64,000 nt of DNA from CAVRZY01 sp963725415 (GTDB lineage: Bacteria > Acidobacteriota > Terriglobia > Bryobacterales > Bryobacteraceae). The position numbers and the translations under genes are program-made. Where the stretch lies: assembly GCA_963725415.1 (NCBI GenBank), contig CAVRZY010000120.1, positions 1 to 64,000 of the forward strand. Direction: 5' to 3'. A model generated the notes under the pieces. That model ran no database searches. It saw only the letters and a list, made by a program, of their open reading frames with translations, and had not been told where the DNA came from. Of the stretch, positions 36,229 through 43,927 are shown piece by piece (the stretch's first letter is position 1; each line of letters begins with the position of its first letter).

Positions 36229-37385
36229 AGATCTGCTACCTGGACGCATTTTCGGGAATCAGCGGCGACATGCTGGTGGGTGCGCTGGTGGACGCCGGAG
36301 CGCAGGCGGCAGCCCTGGCCGGCGCGCTGTCCGGCTTGGGACTGGGTGCAGAACTGCACTTCCAGAAGACCAGCCGGCGGGGCATCAGCGCCACACAGTT
36401 CCGGGTGCAGGCCGGGGGGCAACAGCCGATCCACCGCCATCTCTCGCAGATCCTTGAAATGCTGGGCGCGGCAGCGCTGGCGGAGCGGGTCAGACAACGC
36501 GCCACGTCTGTGCTCCGGCGTCTGGGAGAGGTGGAGGCGGAGATTCACCAGATCCCGCTGGAACAGGTCCATTTCCACGAAGTGGGCGCGGTGGATTCAA
36601 TCTGCGACATCGTGGGCGCCTGTGTGGGATTCGAACTGCTGGGAGTGGAAGCGATCTACAGCTCGGCGCTGAATCTGGGCAGCGGAACGGTGGCCAGCGC
36701 GCACGGGCTGCTGCCGGTCCCGGCGCCCGCCACGGCAGCGCTGGTTCGCGGTTTCCCCGTCTATGCGCGCGGCCAGGAGGCCGAACTTACCACGCCTACG
36801 GGCGCGGCCCTGGCCACCACGCTGGCCTGCGGGTTCGGACCCTTGCCGCCGATGAGAGTCACACGCGTGGGGTACGGCGCCGGCGACTGCGACTTCCCGG
36901 GCCAGGCCAACGTACTGCGCGTGCTGATTGGCGAGGCCACCGAGGTGAGCGAGGCGACCCGGGTTTCGGTCATCGAAGCCAATATCGACGACTCGAGCCC
37001 GGAGGTGCTGGGCTACGCCATGGAGCGCCTGCTGGAAGCGGGCGCTCTGGACGTGACGCTCACGCCGGTGCTGATGAAGAAGAACCGCCCCGGCACGCTG
37101 CTGCGCGTGATCGCGCGGCCGGAAGAGCGGGAAACGCTGGTCGAAGTAGTCTTCGCCGAGACCTCGACCCTGGGCCTGCGGGTGTATTCCGCGGAGCGCC
37201 GCGTGCAGGCCCGCCACACCGTCGAGGTCCACACGCCGCACGGAAAGGTGCGGATGAAAGTGTCTGAGGACGGCCACTACGCGCCCGAATACGAGGACTG
37301 CCGGAAGCTGGCGCGGGAGTCCGGCGTGCCGCTGAGGCAGATTCTCGCGGAAGCCAATCTGGCTTACTTGAAGAGCTCACGATGA
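36225..37385 (+). CDS. larC: Nickel-pincer cofactor biosynthesis protein LarC
   Basis: This 386-residue protein inserts nickel into the pincer cofactor of lactate racemase and related enzymes. It has the diagnostic start YLDAFSGISGDMLVGALVDAG, then HFHEVGAVDSICDIVG, ELTTPTGAALATTLA and IEANIDDSSPEVLGYAMERL, and the late KMKVSEDGHYAPEYEDC-type region. It is one unbroken frame, whereas some relatives need a programmed frameshift. LarB and LarE are not in the window. It is coupled by 4-base overlaps to the sirtuin before it and metG after it. Confidence 0.93.
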   Translation: MKICYLDAFSGISGDMLVGALVDAGAQAAALAGALSGLGLGAELHFQKTSRRGISATQFRVQAGGQQPIHRHLSQILEMLGAAALAERVRQRATSVLRRLGEVEAEIHQIPLEQVHFHEVGAVDSICDIVGACVGFELLGVEAIYSSALNLGSGTVASAHGLLPVPAPATAALVRGFPVYARGQEAELTTPTGAALATTLACGFGPLPPMRVTRVGYGAGDCDFPGQANVLRVLIGEATEVSEATRVSVIEANIDDSSPEVLGYAMERLLEAGALDVTLTPVLMKKNRPGTLLRVIARPEERETLVEVVFAETSTLGLRVYSAERRVQARHTVEVHTPHGKVRMKVSEDGHYAPEYEDCRKLARESGVPLRQILAEANLAYLKSSR

Positions 37386-39309
37386 AGTACTATTTGACAA
37401 CCCCGATTTACTACGTGAATGCCGCCCCGCACATCGGCCATACCTACACGACGATTGTGGCGGACGCCATCCGGCGCTTCAAGCGGATGCAGGGCTACGA
37501 CGCGGTGCTGACCACCGGCACCGACGAGCACGGCCAGAAAGTCGAGCGCGCGGCGCGGGCGGCCGGCAAGACTCCCCAGGAATTCACCGACCTGATCGCG
37601 GCCGAGTTTCGCAAACAGTGGGAGATGCTGGGCCTGGGGATCGACCGCTTCATGCGCACCTCCGATCCCAGGCACCACGCCGTGGTTCGGATGCTGTTCG
37701 AGCGCTGCCTGAAGAACGGCTACATCTACAAGGGCACCTACACCGGGCCCTACTGCGTGTACGACGAACTCTACGTGGGGGATGCCAAACCGGGCGACCC
37801 TTGCCCGGATTGCCGCCGGCCCATGGAGACCGTCACCGAGGAGAACCTGTTCTTCAAGCTCTCGGCGTTCCAGGAGCGGCTGCTGGAGCTGTACGAGGCG
37901 CAGCCCGAGTTCATTCAGCCCGAGACGCGGCGCAACGAGGTGATTTCGTTTGTGCGGCAGGGCCTCAGCGACCTGTCCATCTCCCGCACCACCATCAAGT
38001 GGGGCATCCCCGTGCCCGGCGAGGACCGTCACGTCTTTTACGTCTGGTTTGACGCTCTGACCACCTACATGAGCGCCGTGGCTGGCGAGGAGCGGTGGCC
38101 GGCCGATCTGCATCTGATCGGCAAGGAGATCCTGCGCTTTCACGCCATTTACTGGCCGGCGTTTCTGATGGCGGCCGAGTTGCCGCTGCCCAAGCGGATC
38201 TTCGCGCACGGCTGGCTGCTGTTCGAGCAGGACAAGATGAGCAAGTCGCGCGGGAACATTGTCCGCGCCGAGCCGATCCGCCGCGTCATGGGAGCGGACG
38301 CGCTGCGGTACTTCCTGATGCGCGAAGTGGTCTTCGGGCAGGACGGCAGCTTCAGCTACGACGCCCTGGTGGGACGCTACAACTCGGATCTGGCCAACGG
38401 GCTGGGCAACCTGGTGAGCCGGACGCTGACGATGATCAACCAGTACTGCGGCGGCGCGGCGCCGCGATCCGACGGAGATGCCGGGATCGCGCAAGCGGCT
38501 CGGGAAACCATTGGCGCGGCGGTGGCGGCTTTCGATAACTTCGAGTTCTCGAAAGCGCTGGAGACGGTGTGGGCTCTGCTGTCGGCGGTTGACAAACTCA
38601 TTGTCAGCCGGGCGCCTTGGACGCTGGCGAGGGATCAGACCCTCCAGCACGGGTGCGGCTCGAGGAAACGCTCTACACCGCGGCCGAAGTCCTCCGCATT
38701 GCCGCCGTGCTGCTGGCGCCGGTGCTGCCGGAATCCGCGCGGAAGATCTGGGGCCAGCTTGGAATGGCGGGCAGCGCGGAGGACGTGCGACTCCAGGATC
38801 TCGCCTGGGGACAGCTACCGGCGGGGCAGACTATGGGCACGGTTCGAGCGGTGTTTCCGCGAGTCGAGGAGAAGCTCGCCATCGACAAGATGCGCGCCTT
38901 GGAGAAGGAAGAAACCGCCCGGCAGGCGGCGCTGCTGTTGGGTAAGCCCCCGGCAGAGCCTGCGGCGCCCCAGGAGGGCGGCAAGATCAGCATCGAGGAC
39001 TTCGCCAAGGTTGACATGAGGGTCGGCCTGGTGCTCTCCGCCGAGGCGGTGAAAGGGGCCGACAAGCTGCTGCACCTGAAGGTGGACATCGGAGAGGCGG
39101 AGCCCCGCAGCATCGTGGCGGGGATCGCCGAGGCCTACCGGCCTGATCAAGTCGCCGGGCGGAAAGTGGTGATTGTGGCGAATCTCCAGCCCCGGAGGCT
39201 GCGCGGGATCCCATCCGATGGCATGATCGTAGCGGCCTCTCCGGAAGGTGGACAGCCGGTGCTGGTGGGGTTCCTGGAAGACGCGCCGATCGGGACCCGG
39301 CTGACATGA
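37382..39309 (+). CDS. metG: Methionyl-tRNA synthetase, one frameshift
   Basis: This essential enzyme charges tRNA-Met. The catalytic HIGH motif is PHIGHTYTT, the zinc-knuckle region holds CPDCRRP, and the KMSKS loop is DKMSKSRGN. The anticodon-binding helices (LPESARKIWGQLGM) and a C-terminal EMAP/Trbp-type tRNA-binding domain (FAKVDMRVGLVLSAE, IPSDGMIVAAS) complete about 640 residues. Near 38636-38640 the frame shifts by one base between WTLARDQ and DPPARVRLEETLYTAAE. Because metG is essential and all motifs are intact, a consensus error is likelier than loss. Confidence 0.93.
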
Positions 39310-40077
39310 GCCTGATTGACTCGCATTGCCATCTGGACGACCGACAATTCGATGGCGACCGGGAGGCAGTGATCGCCCGGGCGCTGGAAGCTGGCGTCGA
39401 GTGCCTGCTGGCCATCGGGAGCGGGGAGGGGCCGCCGGACCTGGAAGCCGGCATCCGCATGGCCGAGGCCTGGCCGCAGATCTATGGCACGGTGGGCGTG
39501 CATCCCCACGAGGCGGCCAAAGCCACTCCGGAAACCTACCGGCGCCTGCGCGAGTTGCTGACTCACCCCAAGGTGCTGGCGGTCGGCGAGATCGGCCTGG
39601 ACTATCATTACGACTTCTCGCCTCGCGAGACGCAGCGCGCGGTCTTCATCGAACAACTTCAGGCGGCTGGAGAGGCGGGGAAGCCGGTCGTGATCCACAC
39701 CCGGGAAGCCTGGGAGGACACCTTGCGGATCTTGAGGGAACATTGGAGGCCGGGAGCGGGCGGCATCATGCACTGTTTTTCCGGGGGAACGTTGGAGGCA
39801 GAGCAGGCCATCGAGCTGGGCTTCCATCTGGGCTTCACCGGGGTGATCACCTTCCCCAAGGCGTTACGGGTGCAGGAAGCGGCGCGGCAGGCGCCGCTCG
39901 ACCGCCTGCTGGTGGAGACGGACGCGCCGTATTTGGCGCCGGCCTCCAGGCGCGGCAAGCGGAACGAACCCGCGTTCCTGCTCGCAGACGGCGCGGAAAC
40001 TGGCCGAGCTGCGGGGAGAGTCTTTCCAGCAGATAGCGGCAGCGACCACCGGCAACTTCAAGAGGCTGCTTTTGTAG
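39306..40077 (+). CDS. tatD: TatD-family metal-dependent hydrolase/DNase, one frameshift
   Basis: This TIM-barrel deoxyribonuclease-type protein has IDSHCHLDD, YGTVGVHPHEA, VGEIGLDYHYDFSPRETQ, VVIHTREAWEDT, MHCFSGGTLEAE and VETDAPYLAPA. All metal ligands are present. Near 39983 the frame slips after NEPAFLL. The expected tail, TARKLAELRGESFQQIAA then TTGNFKRLLL, reads in the next frame to TAG 40075-40077. metG and tatD overlap by ATGA, an arrangement common in bacteria. Confidence 0.9.
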
Positions 40078-40098
40078 TTTCGCGCCAAGTGTCCGCGG

Positions 40099-40170
40099 CC
40101 AATTGACGATTGGCTCATTGACGGTTGAGGATTCCAGTGTCCCGCGGCGGCAGACACCGCAATCGTCAAT
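40099..40170. repeat. ATTGACGATT inverted repeat, second copy
   Basis: It carries CCAATTGACGATT, then CTCATTGACGGTTGA, and an inverted CGCAATCGTCAAT near 40157-40169. Order and spacing match the copy at 25444-25510. It lies between tatD and the prenyl synthase gene; a CTTTGCG-type trace follows at about 40245-40270. Confidence 0.7.
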
Positions 40171-40287
40171 CTCCCCCAGCACCGCCGCTCCGCCCGCAGG
40201 CGCGGCTGGCTGGGTTGTTTGGTTGCGGCCATGCCGCGCTGCGTTCCTTGGCGTCTTTGCGGGAAACCTTGTAGACTGAGAACTTCG

Positions 40288-41289
40288 ATGGCATTCGGAA
40301 GAGCTGAGCAATCTTTGGCCGCCAGGGAGATCCTGGAACTGGTCCAGGATGAGCTGCGCCTGGTGGAGAGAGAGATTCGCCTGGAGTCGGTGGCCTCGGT
40401 GGATGCCATCACGACCATCGGGCAGTATCTACAAGCCAGTGGGGGCAAGCGGCTGCGGCCGACCCTGGTATTGCTGGCCTCCAGGCTGGTCGGCGACGGC
40501 GGGGAAAGCGCCATCCGGCTGGCCGCCGTGGTGGAAATGGTTCACACGGCCACGCTGATCCACGACGACATCATCGATGGCGCTCAGACGCGCCGGGGCC
40601 GACCCTCCATCAGCAGGAAGTGGGGCAACCACATCTCGGTGCTGGCCGGGGACTGGCTCTACATGCAGGCTTTCCAGATTGCCTTGCGGGAGCAGAATTT
40701 CCACATCCTGGACCTGATGGCCGGAGTCACGCAGATGATGGTGGAGGGCGAGTTGTTGCAGCTCGAGCGGATCGGCTCGCTGGCGGTCTCCGAGGCGGAT
40801 TACATGGAGTTGGTGGATCGCAAGACGGCCGGCCTGTTTTCGGTCTGCGCCCGGCTGGGGGCCATCGCGGCTGGGGCCGACGAGGTTACCGAGGAGAGGC
40901 TGGGCGAGTACGGCTGGAACGCCGGCATGGCCTTCCAGCTTGCCGACGACGTTCTGGACTTCACCGCGCACGAGAGGGTGCTGGGCAAGCCGGTGGGCAA
41001 CGATCTGGCGGAAGGCAAAGTGACCCTGCCTCTCATCTACGCCCTGGAGGAGGCCGAGGCCCAGGAACGGGGGCTGGTCGAGACCGTCTTGCGGGAGCGC
41101 ACCTACGATCAAGTCCCCTTCGCCAACATCCTCAGCCTGATCCGGAAGTACCGGGGTGTGGAACGGGCCTACCAGCGGGCCCAGGTATTCACGCAAAGGG
41201 CTCGCCGCCTGATCTCCGAGTTTCCCCAGTCCCCCTGCCAGCGAGCGCTCCACGCGCTGACCGAACTGGTGACCGAACGGGACCACTGA
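40288..41289 (+). CDS. Trans-polyprenyl diphosphate synthase (octaprenyl type)
   Basis: This 333-residue enzyme of the IspA/IspB family elongates isoprenoid diphosphates, probably for quinone side chains. Motifs are GGKRLRPTLVLLA, the first Asp-rich motif in HDDIIDGAQTRRGRP, the lysine loop DRKTAGLFSVCARLG and the second Asp-rich motif FQLADDVLDFTA, then GNDLAEGKVTLPLIYA. Small side chains before the first Asp motif fit a long-chain product. ATG 40288 is chosen because the family pattern begins just after it. Confidence 0.93.
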   Translation: MAFGRAEQSLAAREILELVQDELRLVEREIRLESVASVDAITTIGQYLQASGGKRLRPTLVLLASRLVGDGGESAIRLAAVVEMVHTATLIHDDIIDGAQTRRGRPSISRKWGNHISVLAGDWLYMQAFQIALREQNFHILDLMAGVTQMMVEGELLQLERIGSLAVSEADYMELVDRKTAGLFSVCARLGAIAAGADEVTEERLGEYGWNAGMAFQLADDVLDFTAHERVLGKPVGNDLAEGKVTLPLIYALEEAEAQERGLVETVLRERTYDQVPFANILSLIRKYRGVERAYQRAQVFTQRARRLISEFPQSPCQRALHALTELVTERDH

Positions 41290-41351
41290 GGGGAAGCCCA
41301 CAGCCATCCGCCGGGTGAAAGTTTTGCTGTGTTTTCGCCGATAGAAGGGCT

Positions 41352-42215
41352 GTGACGATTCTGGGGGCCGGTGTGGCTTATGAGGACCAGGTGCTGCGCA
41401 GGCTGGACCGGCTGCCTCCCTTCTCTCCCATTCTGAACCGGCTGCTGGCGACCCTGGCCAAAGAGGATGTGTCGTTTGCCGAGCTGGCGGATGTGATCGA
41501 AAAAGACACCGTGATAGCCGGCAACGTGCTTCGGCTGGTGAATTCGGCCCTTTACGGTTTCCAGGGAACGGTGAATTCCGTGCGCCATGCGGTGGCCATC
41601 CTGGGGCTAGTGAAACTGCGCAACGCGGTCATGAGCCTGTCGATTTCCAGAATGTGGCGGAGCGTGCGCACGCCGGAGGGGTGGTCCACCGCGAGTTTCA
41701 ACGTCCACTCGGTGGCCACCGGAATCCTGTCGGATCTGCTGGCCCAGAGGCTGCCTGCACCGTACCCGGAAGGGGCCTTCGTAGCCGGCCTGCTGCACGA
41801 TATCGGCAAACTGCTGATCGCCATCTCGCTGCCGCGGGAATACGCAATGATCCAGGCACTTTTCGAGGCCGGAGAGCAGTCGATAGAGGAGTGCGAAAGG
41901 GAGATCATCGGGACCACGCACGCTGTGCTGTCCGGAGCGGCGCTAGGGAAATGGAACCTGCCCCCGCCGATTCAACGGGCGGTGACTTTTCACCATGCGC
42001 CGGACGAGGCCAACCATGGCCAGCTCGATCTCAGCCACGTAGTGCATGCCGCTGACCAGCTTGCCATCGACCTGGGGCATGCGGTCTTGTCAGCGGGATC
42101 CAAGCAAGGCAAAACCTCCGAGAAAACGCTGGAGACCCTGGGCATCAGCGGGCATATCCCACGCCTGCTCGAGCAATTCCAGCAGGAATTCGAAGTTCTG
42201 CGAGGGTTTTTCTGA
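41352..42215 (+). CDS. HDOD-domain signalling protein
   Basis: This 287-residue single HDOD protein starts at GTG 41352. It shows LPPFSPILNRLLATL, IEKDTVIAGNVLRLVNSALYG, VRHAVAILGLVKLRNAVMSL, GLLHDIGKLLIAI and AVTFHHAPDEANHG. HDOD proteins are HD-superfamily relatives without confirmed phosphodiesterase activity and serve in stress, motility or natural-competence signalling. Here the His-Asp of LHDIGK is kept. No output domain is fused. A strong hairpin follows the gene. Confidence 0.9.
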   Translation: MTILGAGVAYEDQVLRRLDRLPPFSPILNRLLATLAKEDVSFAELADVIEKDTVIAGNVLRLVNSALYGFQGTVNSVRHAVAILGLVKLRNAVMSLSISRMWRSVRTPEGWSTASFNVHSVATGILSDLLAQRLPAPYPEGAFVAGLLHDIGKLLIAISLPREYAMIQALFEAGEQSIEECEREIIGTTHAVLSGAALGKWNLPPPIQRAVTFHHAPDEANHGQLDLSHVVHAADQLAIDLGHAVLSAGSKQGKTSEKTLETLGISGHIPRLLEQFQQEFEVLRGFF

Positions 42216-42220
42216 GAGGA

Positions 42221-42300
42221 CTGCGATTCAGGCACTGATACGGCAATGGGCAAAAACCGGGTTTTTTTGCCGCGTTCCATGCCCACTGTCTGAATCGCAG
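42221..42300 (+). terminator. Nested hairpin, probable transcription terminator of the HDOD gene
   Basis: Outer arms CTGCGATTCA (42221-42230) and TGAATCGCAG (42291-42300) are perfect inverted repeats, extended by several inner pairs. Inside, GGCAAAAA (42249-42256) pairs with TTTTTGCC (42264-42271), giving a hairpin with a T-rich arm 34 bases after the HDOD stop. Confidence 0.6.
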
Positions 42301-42324
42301 CCTGAGAGGAAGCTATCAGCCGTC

Positions 42325-42445
42325 AGAAGCCGAGAAAAAATCCCAACGCCCCGCTTCTCACGCACTGGAACCCCCCTGTTTTCAGTGTGGGATATGCCTC
42401 CGGCTTGTCCTGTTGACACGCCGCAGGGTTTTTTTCTCGGCTTCT
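42325..42445. repeat. Long inverted repeat, about 120 bases
   Basis: AGAAGCCGAGAAAAAATCCC (42325-42344) is complementary at 19 of 20 positions to GGGTTTTTTTCTCGGCTTCT (42426-42445). The 81-base loop contains no gene. It may be a bidirectional terminator, a 5' leader structure of the next gene, or a small non-autonomous element; target-site duplications were not seen. Confidence 0.65.
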
Positions 42446-42534
42446 CAGCCTTCAGCATGTACACCCCGTCAAAACCAACTCTGGCCGATGGCTTAGAACG
42501 GCCTGCTTTGGTAGGATGTGAGCGGGGAGAGTGT

Positions 42535-43059
42535 ATGCGTTTCAAGGCCATTGATCTAACGGCGCTGCTTGTTGCGGCGTGGTCGATGTTGACTCTGAGC
42601 TGCTCGTCCGGGAAGAGTATGGCTGAGGCCAAAGGTTACCGGATGGGGGAGCGGGTGGAGGTAGGGTCACTGATTTACATCGCAACGGATACGGAGTGGA
42701 AGGAACAGCTTGGGGAGGGTCTGAGCGCGCGGATTCCCAAGAATCGTTTCCTGATGATTCACCTGAGCGTGACCAACAGCGGGGTGAGCGATTCGGCGAT
42801 CCCGGTCATGACGCTACTGGACGCTCAGGGCCAGTCTTTCACCGAACTGACGGATGGGCAGGGGGTCCCGGAATGGCTGGGGTATTTGCGGAATCTCAAA
42901 CCCGCTCAGACAGACCGCGGGCGGGTGCTGTTCGACGTGCCTCCGGGGGCCTACCAATTGCGGGTGACCAATGATGCCGAGCCGGGCAGCGAGAGGGCCG
43001 CGGTGATCGACATTCCGTTCCAGGTCGAACCTGTGCTGCCGCCGCCGCCTGCCAGATAA
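42535..43059 (+). CDS. DUF4352-like lipoprotein
   Basis: This 174-residue protein has a lipoprotein signal: a hydrophobic stretch ending LTLSCSSG, with Cys at about residue 23. The Ig-like body has GERVEVGSLIYIATDTEWKE, NRFLMIHLSVTNSGVSDSAI, MTLLDAQGQSFTEL and GRVLFDVPPGAYQLRV, the DUF4352 (telokin-like) pattern. It probably sits on the periplasmic side of a membrane. It is 36 bases before another exported beta-sandwich protein gene, so the two may act together; function unknown. Confidence 0.8.
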   Translation: MRFKAIDLTALLVAAWSMLTLSCSSGKSMAEAKGYRMGERVEVGSLIYIATDTEWKEQLGEGLSARIPKNRFLMIHLSVTNSGVSDSAIPVMTLLDAQGQSFTELTDGQGVPEWLGYLRNLKPAQTDRGRVLFDVPPGAYQLRVTNDAEPGSERAAVIDIPFQVEPVLPPPPAR

Positions 43060-43095
43060 GGACGCACGGGCCGGAATGCTTGTACCACCAGGCTT

Positions 43096-43923
43096 ATGAT
43101 GCCCTGCCTCATCGTGTGCGCCTTGCTGGGGATGGCTTCTGCGCCAAAACCCCTGGCGCTAGTCCAGCCCACGCTGCATCAGTTCGAAGACGGCCCGGCG
43201 CTGGGGTCCGATTTCACTTTCACTCCGGGGGAAACCGTTTTCCTCAGTTTCCAGATCCAGGGATACAAGACTTCCGAGGAGGCTCAGGTTCACCTGCGCT
43301 GTCAAATGGACGCTGTGGATGCCGGTGGGCTGCGGCTGATGGAGACCGCCCAGCGGGAAATCAAGACCGAGCTGGCGCCCCAAGACAAGGACTGGGTGCC
43401 GAAGGTCCGCCAGAGCGTGCTGATCCCGCCGCTCGTTGATCCAGGCGCCTACCGATTTCTCGTCTCGGTAAAGGACATGCTGGCCGGCAGTGAGGTGAAG
43501 GCGGAGGTGCCGTTCCGTGTTGGAGGGCGGCGCGTGGCGCCCAGCGAAACTCTGGTGGTTCGAAATCTTCGATTTCTGCGGAGTGAGGAAGACCTGGAAG
43601 CTCTCCCGGAGCCGGTCTACCACCCCGGCGACACTCTATGGGCGCGCTTCGAGATCGTCGGGTATCGGTTGGGCGAAAACAACCGGGTTCACGTCGAGTA
43701 CGGCCTGTCGGTGCTGGGGCCAAGCGGCAAGAGCCTGTACTCGCAACCCCAGGCGGCGGTGGAGGAATCCACCTCCTTTTATCCCAAACGCTATCTGCCC
43801 GGCGGCCTCAGCCTGAACCTGGAACGCAGCGCGCGCCCAGGCGAGTACACCATCGTGCTCAGTGTTCGGGATAACGTCGGCAGCCAGGCCTTCGAATCGC
43901 GGCACAACTTCAAGATCGAGTGA
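43096..43923 (+). CDS. Exported two-domain beta-sandwich protein
   Basis: This 275-residue protein has a short signal peptide (MPCLIVCALLGMASA). It contains two similar Ig-like halves. The first has FTPGETVFLSFQIQGYK followed by EAQVHLRC. The second has YHPGDTLWARFEIVGYRLG followed by NRVHVEYGLSV. Each ends in a PGxYxxxxSVxD pattern (PGAYRFLVSVKD, PGEYTIVLSVRD). No catalytic residues are recognisable. The internal duplication is clear. It converges on the S9 peptidase gene with a 4-base gap. Confidence 0.75.
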   Translation: MMPCLIVCALLGMASAPKPLALVQPTLHQFEDGPALGSDFTFTPGETVFLSFQIQGYKTSEEAQVHLRCQMDAVDAGGLRLMETAQREIKTELAPQDKDWVPKVRQSVLIPPLVDPGAYRFLVSVKDMLAGSEVKAEVPFRVGGRRVAPSETLVVRNLRFLRSEEDLEALPEPVYHPGDTLWARFEIVGYRLGENNRVHVEYGLSVLGPSGKSLYSQPQAAVEESTSFYPKRYLPGGLSLNLERSARPGEYTIVLSVRDNVGSQAFESRHNFKIE

Positions 43924-43927
43924 CACC

